From UBA7672 sp965279085 (lineage in GTDB: Bacteria; Pseudomonadota; Alphaproteobacteria; Caulobacterales; Hyphomonadaceae), in the NCBI GenBank assembly GCA_965279085.1, contig OZ257149.1, positions 1,054,001 through 1,118,000 on the forward strand: a stretch of DNA of 64,000 nt. The letters are read 5' to 3'. Position numbers and translations under genes: made by a program. Shown in pieces: positions 6,333-15,445 of this stretch; the first letter of the stretch is position 1, and each line of letters starts with the position of its first letter. The notes beneath the pieces were generated by a model, which made no database searches, was not told the origin of the DNA, and worked only from the letters and a program-made list of their open reading frames with translations.

Positions 6333-9011
6333 ATGCAGGTCGTCGTCGTAGAGTCGCCTGGTAAGGTCAAATCCATCAACAAGTATCTGGGCCCCGGATA
6401 CAAGGTGCTGGCGTCCTACGGGCATATCCGCGACCTGCCCTCGAAGGACGGTTCCGTGAAGCCCGACGAGGACTTCGCGATGACCTGGGACATCGACGGA
6501 AAGTCGATCAAGCACGTCAAGGAAATCGCCGATGCGATGCGCGATGCCGACGGCCTGATCCTCGCAACCGACCCCGATCGCGAGGGTGAAGCGATCTCGT
6601 GGCACGTGCTCGAAGCGCTCAACAACCGCAAGGTTCTGAAGGGCAAGACGATCCAGCGCGTCACGTTCAACGCCATCACCAAGAAGGCCGTCACCGAAGC
6701 GATCGAGAACCCGCGCCAGATCGACCAGCAGCTGGTCGACGCCTATCTCGCCCGCCGTGCGCTCGATTATCTCGTCGGCTTCTCGCTCTCGCCGGTCCTC
6801 TGGCGCAAGCTGCCGGGCAGCCGCTCGGCCGGTCGCGTGCAGTCCGTGGCGCTGCGCATCGTCGTCGATCGCGAGATCGAGATCGAACGCTTCATCACGC
6901 AGGAGTACTGGCAGGTTCAGACCAAGCTCGCCGTGAACGGCGGCGAGTTCGAAGCCCGTCTCACCGAACTCGACGGCCAGAAGCTGCAGAAATTCTCGCT
7001 GCCGAACGCCGAAGTCGCCGCCCGAGCTCTCGCCGCCGTGAAGGCCGGCGCCTATCGCGTCGCCTCGGTCGAAGCCAAGCCTCTCAAGCGCAACCCGCCC
7101 CCGCCCTTCACCACCTCGACGCTGCAGCAGGAAGCCGCCCGCAAGCTCGGCTTCTCCGCCAGCCGCACGATGCAGGTCGCCCAGCGCCTCTATGAAGGCG
7201 TCTCCATCGGCGGCGAGAACACCGGCCTCATCACCTACATGCGTACCGACGGTGTGCAGATGGCGGAAGAAGCCTATGCCGCCGCGCGCTCGTCCATCGC
7301 CCGCAACTACGGCAAGGACTACCTGCCCGACGGCCCGCGCCGCTACACGTCGAAAGCCAAGAACGCGCAGGAAGCCCACGAAGCCGTGCGCCCCACCGAC
7401 TTCGACCGCCGCCCCGGCGACGTGTCGATGGAACCGGACATGGCCCGCCTCTACGAACTCATCTGGAAGCGCGCCGTCGCCTCGCAGATGGAAGCCGCCT
7501 CGCTGGAGCGCACCACGGTCGAGATCCCGTCCAATGACGGCCGCGCCGTGCTGCGCGCCACGGGACAGGTCGTGAAGTTCGACGGCTTCCTGACACTCTA
7601 TCAGGAAGGCAAGGACGAGAGCGATGATGAGGACGGCGGCCGTCTGCCCCTCATCAATCAGGGCGACACGCCGAAGCTTGTCGACGCCACACACACGCAG
7701 CATTTCACCGAACCGCCGCCGCGCTATTCGGAAGCGTCGCTGGTCAAGAAGCTGGAAGAACTCGGCATCGGCCGGCCGTCCACCTACGCCTCGACGCTGT
7801 CGACACTGATCGACCGTGACTATGTCCGCCTCGAACAGAAACGCTTCATCCCGGAAGACAAGGGCCGCCTCGTCACCATCTTCCTCGAGAAGTTCTTCGC
7901 GCGTTACGTCGAATACGATTTCACCGCGGGCTTGGAAGAAAAGCTCGACCTGGTCTCCGACGGAAAGCTGGCGTGGAAGGATTTCCTCCGCGACTTCTGG
8001 AAGGAGTTCAACGGCGCGATCGGCGCAACGGCCGAGCTGCGCGTCACCAACGTCATCGACGCGCTCAACGAAGTCCTTGAGCCGCACCTCTTCCCGCCGA
8101 AGACCGACGCCGACGGCAAGTCGGTTGACCCGCGCAAATGCCCGACCTGCGGTGAAGGCCAGCTCTCGCTGAAGCTTGGCAAGTTCGGCGCCTTCATCGG
8201 CTGTTCGAGGTATCCCGACTGCCGCTTCACGCGCCCCTTTGGCGCCGAAAAGCCCGGCCAGACCGACATCCCGCCAGAAGGCAAGATCCTCGGCAACAAC
8301 CCGGACGGCATCCCGGTCTTCCTCAAGTCCGGCCGCTTCGGAGCCTATGTTCAGCTCGGGCCCGACCCGGTCGAGAAAGGCGAGAAGCCCCGCCGCTCGT
8401 CCATCCCCAACGGATGGTCAGTGCCGGACCTCGACCTTGAGCAGGGCCTGAAGCTTCTCTCGCTCCCGCGAGACGTCGGCGCGCACCCCGAGGATGGCGA
8501 GATGATCATCGCCAACCTCGGCCGCTATGGCCCCTACGTGAAGCACCTGACGACCTACGCCAGCATCCCGGACGTCAACGAACTGTTCGAGATCGGCATC
8601 AACCGGGCCGTCACGCTGATCGCTGAAAAACGCGCCGGCAAGGGCGGCGGACGCGGCCGTCAGGCCGTCGCCCCCCTCAAGGAACTGGGCAAGCACCCCG
8701 ATGGAGAGGTCATCAACCTTTTCAGCGGCCGTTACGGTCCCTATCTTAAACACGGGCAGATCAATGCCAACATTCCGCGCGGAGCGGACCCAGCCTCGAT
8801 AACGCTCGAACAGGCGATCGAACTGGTGGACGCCCGCGCAGCCGCTGCTCCCTCAACGAAAATGAAGGGTAAGAAAAAAGCGGCGAAGGCGCCAGCCAAG
8901 AAGGCTGCCGCAAAATCCACTGGAGAAACGAAATCACCGACCAAGAAACCCGCCGCCAAAAAGGCCGCGGCAAAAACCAAGAGCGCGAAGGCGACAAAAG
9001 CAGAGGCATGA
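6333..9011 (+). CDS. topA: DNA topoisomerase I (type IA)
   Basis: An 892-residue enzyme that relaxes negative supercoils. The TOPRIM domain opens with VVVESPGKVKSINKYLG (3-19) and has the DPDREGEAISWH metal-binding motif (about 79-91). The catalytic tyrosine is Tyr302 in TYMRTDG. One C-terminal zinc ribbon is clear (CPTC at 603-606 and C624/C630), followed by further topoisomerase C-terminal repeats. The tail (last 50 or so residues) is a Lys/Ala-rich, histone-like extension of the sort common in alphaproteobacterial TopA and likely aids DNA binding. It overlaps rnr by 4 nt. Confidence 0.97.
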   Translation: MQVVVVESPGKVKSINKYLGPGYKVLASYGHIRDLPSKDGSVKPDEDFAMTWDIDGKSIKHVKEIADAMRDADGLILATDPDREGEAISWHVLEALNNRKVLKGKTIQRVTFNAITKKAVTEAIENPRQIDQQLVDAYLARRALDYLVGFSLSPVLWRKLPGSRSAGRVQSVALRIVVDREIEIERFITQEYWQVQTKLAVNGGEFEARLTELDGQKLQKFSLPNAEVAARALAAVKAGAYRVASVEAKPLKRNPPPPFTTSTLQQEAARKLGFSASRTMQVAQRLYEGVSIGGENTGLITYMRTDGVQMAEEAYAAARSSIARNYGKDYLPDGPRRYTSKAKNAQEAHEAVRPTDFDRRPGDVSMEPDMARLYELIWKRAVASQMEAASLERTTVEIPSNDGRAVLRATGQVVKFDGFLTLYQEGKDESDDEDGGRLPLINQGDTPKLVDATHTQHFTEPPPRYSEASLVKKLEELGIGRPSTYASTLSTLIDRDYVRLEQKRFIPEDKGRLVTIFLEKFFARYVEYDFTAGLEEKLDLVSDGKLAWKDFLRDFWKEFNGAIGATAELRVTNVIDALNEVLEPHLFPPKTDADGKSVDPRKCPTCGEGQLSLKLGKFGAFIGCSRYPDCRFTRPFGAEKPGQTDIPPEGKILGNNPDGIPVFLKSGRFGAYVQLGPDPVEKGEKPRRSSIPNGWSVPDLDLEQGLKLLSLPRDVGAHPEDGEMIIANLGRYGPYVKHLTTYASIPDVNELFEIGINRAVTLIAEKRAGKGGGRGRQAVAPLKELGKHPDGEVINLFSGRYGPYLKHGQINANIPRGADPASITLEQAIELVDARAAAAPSTKMKGKKKAAKAPAKKAAAKSTGETKSPTKKPAAKKAAAKTKSAKATKAEA

Positions 9012-11335
9012 GCCGAGCTCCCCGCACCAGCGGTCCTCCCACACGAGAGATGGTCCTCGACTATCTCGAGAAGAATCCGAGCCACGGCGCCAAGCGCGAT
9101 ATCGCGCGCGGCCTCGACGTTCCTGTCGAGCACAAGCCCGAACTGCGCCGCATCCTGAACGAACTCGAAGCCGAAGGCGCCCTCGTGCGCACGGCCAAGC
9201 GGGCGTTCCAACCTGCCGAACAACCGCCCCCGACGGGCATCGTGAAGTTCGAACGCATCGACAAGGATGGCGAACTCATCGGTCGCGCCATGGGCAAGGA
9301 CGGCCCCTTCGGCCCGGACATCTACTATCAAGGCGCGGACGGAAAAGGCCGCGAGATCGCGATCGGCCCGGGCGAGCGTGCGCTGTCACGCATCACCAAG
9401 GGCGGCGATGGCGTCTGGCGCGCCCGCGCGATCAAGAAGATCGACGCAACGCCCGAAACCTCGCTCATCGGCGTCTACCGCGCCAACCGCTATGGCGGCA
9501 CGGTCGAGCCGACCTCCCGCAAGGAGAAAAGCGACTACATCATCGAAAAGGCCGACGCCCGCGATGCGGCCGACGGCGATCTCGTTCGCATCAATGCACG
9601 CCCCGCTCGCGGATATGGCCCGCGCCGCGCCAGCATCGTGGAAGTCATCGGCCGCCTCGACGATCCCCGCGCAGCTTCCATCATCGCCATGCACACCCAC
9701 GGCGTGCCGGATGAATTCCCTGAAGCCGTGGTCGAGGAAGCCAACAACGCAAAACCCGCGCAGTCTCCGCGCGAGGACCTCACCCGCATCCCGCTCATCA
9801 CGATCGACCCGGAAGACGCGCGCGACCATGACGACGCCGTCTATGCCGAGCCCGATGGCCATGGCGGCTGGCGCGTCATCGTCGCAATCGCCGATGTCTC
9901 TGCCTACGTCCGCACCGGCACGATCCTGGATCGCGAAGCCTATCGGCGCGGCAACTCCACCTACTTCCCCGACCGCGTGTCGCCCATGCTGCCCGAACAC
10001 CTGTCGGCGGACCTCTGCTCGCTGAAGGAAGGCGAGCTGCGCGAGACGTTCGCGGTCGAGATGTTCTTCAATGCGGCTGGCCACAAGACCAAGCACCGCT
10101 TCATTCGCGGCAAGATGCGTTCCGCCGCCAAGCTGTCCTATCGCCAGGCGCAGGACGCCATCGACGGCAAGCCCGACGCCAAGACGCAGCCCCTGCTCGA
10201 AAGCGTGCTGAAGCCTCTGTGGGACTCATACTGGACGGTCGACAAGGCGCGGAAGAGCCGCGCCCCGCTCGATCTCGACCTGCCCGAACGCCGCGTGCGC
10301 ATAGGCGCGGATGGCAAGATCGCCTCGATCTCGATGCGCGAGCGTTTCGACGCTCACCGTCTGATCGAGGAATTCATGATCCAGGCCAACGTCTGCGCCG
10401 CCGAGACGCTTGAGGACAAGCGCACGCCGCTCGTCTACCGCGTCCACGAAGAGCCCAGCGAGGAGAAGGTCAACTCGCTTTCGAACTTCCTGCCCACCAT
10501 CGGCCTCAAATGGACGAAGGGCGAGAAGATCACCGGCAGCCGCTTCAACAAGCTGCTCGCCGATGTGAAAGCTTCCGAGAACGAGCACCTCGTCAACGAG
10601 ATGGTCCTGCGTACGCAGGCCCAGGCCCGCTATGCGAACGAGAATCTCGGCCACTTCGGCCTCAACCTGATGAAGTACGCGCACTTCACTTCGCCTATCC
10701 GTCGCTACTCGGACCTCATCGTCCACCGTGCGCTCATCCGCGCGCTTGGCCTCGGGCCGGACGGCATGTCGGATCAGGACTCGGTGCGCCTCGAAGAACA
10801 GGCCGAGCACGTCACCATGACGGAGCGCCGGTCCATGGCGGCCGAACGCGAAGCGACCGACCGCTATCTCGCCATCTTCATGGCCGACCGCATCGGCGCG
10901 CTCTTCGACGCTCGCATCGCCGGCGTCACCCGTGCGGGCCTGTTCGTGCGGCTGGCTGAAAACGGCGCCGACGGCTTCATCCCCGCCGCCCGCCTGTCGG
11001 ACGAATACTGGATCCACGACGATACGCATGCTGCACTGGTCGCCCAGCGCTCCGGCCAGCGTTACGAAATGGGCATGAACGTCCAGGTGAAGCTGATGGA
11101 AGCGACGCCCCTTACCGGCGGTCTGCTGTTCTCCATGCAGTCTCCACCGCGCGCCCGCCGCAACGACCTCAGGATGCCCCGCAAGGAGGACGGCAACTTC
11201 CGCGGCAACCCCGCCCGCAAACGCCCGAGCGATGGCGGTGGACGTCCCCCCAATGTCCGTCATAGCAACAAGGGTCCCGGCGGCGCCGGCGGCAAGGCGA
11301 GCTACGGCAAGAACAAGAAGCGCAAGGGCAGATGA
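9008..11335 (+). CDS. rnr: Ribonuclease R
   Basis: A 775-residue 3'-5' exoribonuclease. It has an N-terminal helix-turn-helix and cold-shock region, then an RNB catalytic domain with DPEDARDHDDAV (from about 267, metal-binding aspartates) and FTSPIRRYSDL (about residue 560). An S1 RNA-binding domain follows (about 634-712), then a basic Lys/Arg/Gly-rich tail. RNase R degrades structured RNA, including defective rRNA and trans-translation targets. Four-nucleotide overlaps with topA before it and the NUDIX gene after it point to one transcript. Confidence 0.96.
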   Translation: MSRAPRTSGPPTREMVLDYLEKNPSHGAKRDIARGLDVPVEHKPELRRILNELEAEGALVRTAKRAFQPAEQPPPTGIVKFERIDKDGELIGRAMGKDGPFGPDIYYQGADGKGREIAIGPGERALSRITKGGDGVWRARAIKKIDATPETSLIGVYRANRYGGTVEPTSRKEKSDYIIEKADARDAADGDLVRINARPARGYGPRRASIVEVIGRLDDPRAASIIAMHTHGVPDEFPEAVVEEANNAKPAQSPREDLTRIPLITIDPEDARDHDDAVYAEPDGHGGWRVIVAIADVSAYVRTGTILDREAYRRGNSTYFPDRVSPMLPEHLSADLCSLKEGELRETFAVEMFFNAAGHKTKHRFIRGKMRSAAKLSYRQAQDAIDGKPDAKTQPLLESVLKPLWDSYWTVDKARKSRAPLDLDLPERRVRIGADGKIASISMRERFDAHRLIEEFMIQANVCAAETLEDKRTPLVYRVHEEPSEEKVNSLSNFLPTIGLKWTKGEKITGSRFNKLLADVKASENEHLVNEMVLRTQAQARYANENLGHFGLNLMKYAHFTSPIRRYSDLIVHRALIRALGLGPDGMSDQDSVRLEEQAEHVTMTERRSMAAEREATDRYLAIFMADRIGALFDARIAGVTRAGLFVRLAENGADGFIPAARLSDEYWIHDDTHAALVAQRSGQRYEMGMNVQVKLMEATPLTGGLLFSMQSPPRARRNDLRMPRKEDGNFRGNPARKRPSDGGGRPPNVRHSNKGPGGAGGKASYGKNKKRKGR

Positions 11336-12111
11336 CCAGACCGTTCGACCCGGATGACGATCCCGCTCAGGTGGCGGCCGCGAAGGCGGCCGCTGCGAAG
11401 AGCCTGTCCGAAGACGATCTGCTGCGCGAAGATCCCGCGAACCTCGTCGCGGACCCCGCAACGCCCCGCGATGCGGCGACGCTCATCCTCTACCGCAACA
11501 CGCCCGATGGCCCACGTATCCTCATGGGCTGCCGCTCCGCCGGCCACGATTTCATGCCGGACAAGTATGTCTTTCCGGGCGGGCGCGTTGACGAGGAAGA
11601 TGCGTCGGTTCCAACGCTGAACGAACTTCCCGAGGACGTGGATGTCTCCCTGCGCTTCGGCGCACAGCGCGCCACGCGCGCCTTCCCGCTTACGGCCATC
11701 CGCGAGATGTTTGAGGAAACCGGCCTCATCGTCGGCCGCGCCGCCAGCGGCATGGGCGATGTCCCGGCCTCCTGGGCGGACTATTACGCCCACGGCGCCG
11801 CCCCCTGCCTCGCCAATTTCCACTTTGTCGGCCGCGCCATCACGCCGCCGATGCGCCACAAGCGCTTCGACGCCCGCTTCTTCATGGCGAACGCCGACGA
11901 CGTCCTGATCGACGACCGCCCGCCCATCGACGGCCGCGAACTCGCCGACCTGCGCTGGTTCACGCTGCCCGAAGTCGCGGCGCTGGACCTGCCCAACGTC
12001 ACCCGCTTCGTGATCTCCGAGGTGGAAGCCCGCCTCGTCCGCCAGGAGACGCTCAAGCCGTTCTACCTCTACTGGGCCCAGAGCGGCCACGTTCGCGAAC
12101 GCATCGGCTGA
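11332..12111 (+). CDS. NUDIX hydrolase
   Basis: A 259-residue protein with a recognisable Nudix helix, AIREMFEETGLIVG (about 122-135), carrying the REXXEE core that binds the divalent metal. YVFPGGRVDEED (about 79-90) lies before it in the usual position. Nudix enzymes cleave nucleoside-diphosphate-linked compounds; the preferred substrate cannot be read from sequence. Proteins of this size in alphaproteobacteria are often annotated as CoA-pyrophosphatase-like or simply NUDIX. It overlaps the rnr stop by 4 nt. Confidence 0.88.
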   Translation: MTRPFDPDDDPAQVAAAKAAAAKSLSEDDLLREDPANLVADPATPRDAATLILYRNTPDGPRILMGCRSAGHDFMPDKYVFPGGRVDEEDASVPTLNELPEDVDVSLRFGAQRATRAFPLTAIREMFEETGLIVGRAASGMGDVPASWADYYAHGAAPCLANFHFVGRAITPPMRHKRFDARFFMANADDVLIDDRPPIDGRELADLRWFTLPEVAALDLPNVTRFVISEVEARLVRQETLKPFYLYWAQSGHVRERIG

Positions 12112-12150
12112 GCCAAAACTGGCCTGTTTTCAGTTATTTGCGCCAATCTC

Positions 12151-12179
12151 TTGACTTAAGGCCCGCCCGACTGTCTAAG
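12151..12179 (+). promoter_or_regulatory. Putative sigma-70 promoter of rpmG
   Basis: TTGACT, 17 nt, then TCTAAG, ending about 40 nt before the rpmG start. The -35 box is near consensus and the spacing is ideal; the -10 is a reduced match typical of alphaproteobacteria. It gives rpmG its own promoter, separate from the long upstream operon. Confidence 0.6.
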
Positions 12180-12219
12180 CACGCTTCCGAATTTCCAGAC
12201 ACCAGTCCGAGACGCGACA

Positions 12220-12387
12220 ATGGCAAAGCCGACCAGCATCAAGATCCGCCTCAACTCGTCGGCCGACACCGGCTTCTTCTACGTCACCAAGAAGAACCCG
12301 CGCACGCAGACCGAGAAGCTCGTCCTCAAGAAGTACGACCCGGTCGTGCGCAAGCACGTCGAGTTCAAGGAAGGCAAGATCAAGTAG
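12220..12387 (+). CDS. rpmG: 50S ribosomal protein L33
   Basis: A 55-residue ribosomal protein starting MAKPTSIKIRLNSSADTGFF and ending VRKHVEFKEGKIK, the standard L33 ends and length. It lacks the CxxC pairs of zinc-binding L33, so it is the zinc-independent type found in many proteobacteria. It is monocistronic: a sigma-70-like promoter lies just upstream and a strong terminator about 40 nt downstream. Confidence 0.97.
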   Translation: MAKPTSIKIRLNSSADTGFFYVTKKNPRTQTEKLVLKKYDPVVRKHVEFKEGKIK

Positions 12388-12424
12388 GATTTGCCGCTTC
12401 AGCGGACCTTATCAGACAGAATCG

Positions 12425-12460
12425 AAAAGGCCCGGAGCGATGCTCCGGGCCTTTTGCTTT
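12425..12460. terminator. Strong bidirectional intrinsic terminator
   Basis: The arms AAAAGGCCCGGAGC and GCTCCGGGCCTTTT form a perfect 14-bp hairpin with loop GAT. T-rich sequence follows on the plus strand and the mirrored A-run gives T's on the minus strand. It ends rpmG from the left and sits 3 nt beyond the stop of the leftward PQQ dehydrogenase gene, so it can serve both. Confidence 0.9.
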
Positions 12461-12462
12461 TC

Positions 12463-15261
12463 CTACTTGGCCCCATCCGGCAACGCGTAGGCGATCACGT
12501 AGCCGCCCTCGCTGTCGGTCGGTTCCTCGCTCGACGGCGGACGAGGATAGCGCCAGCTCGGGTTCGGGACCGTGATGACGACGTACTGCTTCCCATTCTT
12601 GCCGACATAGCTCATCGGTGACGCGTGCGCGCTGCCCGGCAGCGCCCCTTCCCACTTCACGGCGCCGGTGCGCAGGTCGAACGCACGCAGCGTCGAGTCC
12701 ATTGCCCCACCATGGAAGATCAACCCGCCCCGGGTCGTCAGCGAGGCACCCTGCAGCGGCGTACCCACCTGGAATGGCAGGCCCGACTCCACGCCGAACG
12801 GACCCGAATGCTTCATCGATCCGATCGGTCGCTTCCAGAGCAGCTTGTTAGTGTTGAGATCGATCACGCCGATCTGGCCAAAGGGTGGCTCATAGCAAGG
12901 CAGGTCCGTTCCGATATTCAGGAACGGGATCGGCAGGCGCCAGGTCGACATGAACGGCGCCGTATCGCCGCGATAGAGCACGCGGTCCTGGTCGAAGCGT
13001 TCGGCGTGCGCCGCGGCTTCGGGACTGCGTCCCCCCCCGCCGCCCGGCCCACGGCCGCCACCCGGCGGTCCGGCTGCAGGCGCAGCCGCCTGACCGCCCT
13101 TCTGTGCCGCCTGCTCCGCACGCCGCTTGGCGTTGCGCTCGGCATCGGCGGCGCGCGCTTCCAGGCTGCGCAGCACGATCCTGTTGCCCATCAGCATCGG
13201 CGCGCCAACCAGCAGGCCATTGTCGGCATCGACCGAGACTGACCCCCAGTTGAAGCCGCCGGCATTGCCCGGATACTGGAACGTGCCGCCCCAGGTATCC
13301 TCCGCTTGGCCATATCCGCCTCCGCCTTCCATCGGGGGGGTGAAGAGGCCTTCATAGCGCATCTTCTTGAACTCGACCCGGCATGCAAGCTGGTCGAGCG
13401 GGGTCAACCCCCACATGTCCTGCTCGATGCGGTCATCGCGGAAGTGCGGCAACGGCGAGAAGGGCTGGGTCGCCGTCACGGCCTCGCCCTTCGCCGGGTT
13501 CTGCGGAACAGGCTGCTCCGGCGTCTCATAGATTGGAACGCCCGTGCGCCGGTCGAGCAGGAAGATCTCGCCCCGCTTGGTCGGCTGCGCGACCGCCGGG
13601 ATCAGTTCGCCCTCGCCATTCTTCCGGATGTTCACCAGCACTGGCTGGGAGGGAACGTCATAGTCCCAGATATCGCGGTGCACGGTTTGGTAGACCCACA
13701 CCCGCTCGCCCGTCGCGGCATTGATGGCGACGACCGATGAAGCATTCTCCTCCGACTCCTTCGAGCGCAGATCGCCGTCGAAATAGTCCGGCGAAGAGTT
13801 GCCCGTCGGCGCGAACACATAGTTTAGCACCGGATCGTAAGCGGTGTTCGACCACACGTTCGGCGTGCCGCGCGTGTATTCGCCGCCTTCGTCCGGCAGG
13901 CCCTGATAGCCCGGATTGCCCATGTCCCACGCCCAGGCGAACTGGCCCGTGATCGCGTCATAGGCGCGCAGCACACCCGACGGGTTGCCGATCTGCTGGT
14001 TGTCCGTCACCCAGCCGCCGACGACCACCTTGTCCCCCGCGATCAGCGGCGTCGACGTCACCATGAAGTTGCCGAGCGGCGCATAGCCGAGCCCCGACAC
14101 AAGGTTCACCTGCCCGTCGAAACCAAACGAGGGGCACAGCCGCCCCGTCATCGCATCAACCGCAATCAGGCGCGCGTCCGTTGTGCCGGTGATGATCCGC
14201 TTGGCGCATTCACTCGCGTAAGTCGCCGGCGCTTCGTGATAGCCTAGGCCGCGGCATGTCCGCGCGAAGGTCGAACCACGCTCCAGCCCGCCCGGCACAT
14301 TGGTCTTGGTGTCGTGTTCCCAGACCTTGTCGCCCGTGTCGGCGTCCAGCGCCATCAGCGTGTTGCCGGCGGTGCAGATGTAGACAAGGCCATTGGCCAT
14401 CTGCGGTGTCTGCTTGAAGTCGTACGCGACGCCTGTCCGCGCCACCCACGCCTGCTTCAGCTGGCCGACATTCTCGACATTAATCTGGTCGATCTGCGCG
14501 AAGCGCTGGCCTTCCGGCACGCCGCCATAGTTGCGCCAGTCGGTGATGCCGTTCCCAGCGACGTCATTCTTTGTGCCCTCGACGACCGAGTATCCCTGCA
14601 ATGCGCCAACCACGAGCAACAACGCACCAGCAAGGCTTGCGAAACCCACCCAGCGGCCGCCCGTCGCCTTGGGCGTCTCCTTCGTCTTGCCCATTGCCGC
14701 GCTGTACCAGGGCGACAGGAACCACAGGCCGACAACGACAAAGGCCGCGAGGCGCGGCAGCAGCGCCACGAAATCAAGCCCCGCTTCCAGGATCGACCAC
14801 ACCACCCAGAACGCAACCGTGCCCGCATAGATCAGCGCGCCCAGCGATTTGCGCATCAGGATGAAGTAGGCGCTGGCCAGCAGGGCCGCGCCGGTCAGCA
14901 CATAGGTGAACGAGCCGCCCAGCGTCAGCAGGATCACACCCAAATAGAGACAGTAAGCGCCCACCACCGCGAGGAACGCCGCGAAGGCGCGGTTGAGACC
15001 CACCACAACGCCATCCGCCCTGCCCGCCTGTGCATCACGGAACGCGAAGAACGCCGCTGCCGTGAACAGCGCGGCTGTCAGGAACGAGAACATCGCCGCC
15101 GTGACCATGCCGGAGTTCACCAGCAGGGGCAGCGGATCGGGATTGAACGGCGTCGCCTCGGGCAGCGGCGGGCTGATCGTCACGATCCCCTGCCACACGG
15201 CCAAGACGGCTATGATCGCGTAAACGGCGACAAACGCCCATTGGGCGACACGCGACGACAT
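12463..15261 (-). CDS. Membrane-bound PQQ-dependent dehydrogenase, glucose/quinate/shikimate family
   Basis: A 932-residue quinoprotein. About five N-terminal transmembrane helices (first 190 residues) anchor it in the inner membrane. The rest is a periplasmic eight-bladed PQQ propeller opening with ITDWRNYGGVPEGQRF. Such enzymes oxidise sugars or cyclic acids in the periplasm and pass electrons to ubiquinone. The ATG is preceded by AGGGAGGAGAGC, which decides the start. It is longer than the usual 800-residue glucose dehydrogenase, partly through a low-complexity Gln/Ala/Pro/Gly-rich insertion near residues 715-750. No pqq biosynthesis genes are in the window. Substrate is not determined. 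Confidence 0.9.
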   Translation of the reverse strand: MSSRVAQWAFVAVYAIIAVLAVWQGIVTISPPLPEATPFNPDPLPLLVNSGMVTAAMFSFLTAALFTAAAFFAFRDAQAGRADGVVVGLNRAFAAFLAVVGAYCLYLGVILLTLGGSFTYVLTGAALLASAYFILMRKSLGALIYAGTVAFWVVWSILEAGLDFVALLPRLAAFVVVGLWFLSPWYSAAMGKTKETPKATGGRWVGFASLAGALLLVVGALQGYSVVEGTKNDVAGNGITDWRNYGGVPEGQRFAQIDQINVENVGQLKQAWVARTGVAYDFKQTPQMANGLVYICTAGNTLMALDADTGDKVWEHDTKTNVPGGLERGSTFARTCRGLGYHEAPATYASECAKRIITGTTDARLIAVDAMTGRLCPSFGFDGQVNLVSGLGYAPLGNFMVTSTPLIAGDKVVVGGWVTDNQQIGNPSGVLRAYDAITGQFAWAWDMGNPGYQGLPDEGGEYTRGTPNVWSNTAYDPVLNYVFAPTGNSSPDYFDGDLRSKESEENASSVVAINAATGERVWVYQTVHRDIWDYDVPSQPVLVNIRKNGEGELIPAVAQPTKRGEIFLLDRRTGVPIYETPEQPVPQNPAKGEAVTATQPFSPLPHFRDDRIEQDMWGLTPLDQLACRVEFKKMRYEGLFTPPMEGGGGYGQAEDTWGGTFQYPGNAGGFNWGSVSVDADNGLLVGAPMLMGNRIVLRSLEARAADAERNAKRRAEQAAQKGGQAAAPAAGPPGGGRGPGGGGGRSPEAAAHAERFDQDRVLYRGDTAPFMSTWRLPIPFLNIGTDLPCYEPPFGQIGVIDLNTNKLLWKRPIGSMKHSGPFGVESGLPFQVGTPLQGASLTTRGGLIFHGGAMDSTLRAFDLRTGAVKWEGALPGSAHASPMSYVGKNGKQYVVITVPNPSWRYPRPPSSEEPTDSEGGYVIAYALPDGAK

Positions 15262-15445
15262 GCTCTCCTCCCTGCGGTCACGGTCTTGCGCCCAACTCCC
15301 CGCGCAGCCCGACCTTTGCGTCAACTTAACGCCGCCGGCTGGATTCTGGAAAGCCGTTCGCGAGCGCGATAAAACGCCATATCGCCGCGGAAAGCCTCAC
15401 AAGACCGTGCAAAAGCCGCCCGTCAGGCGAGCAGTGAGCGAGTCT

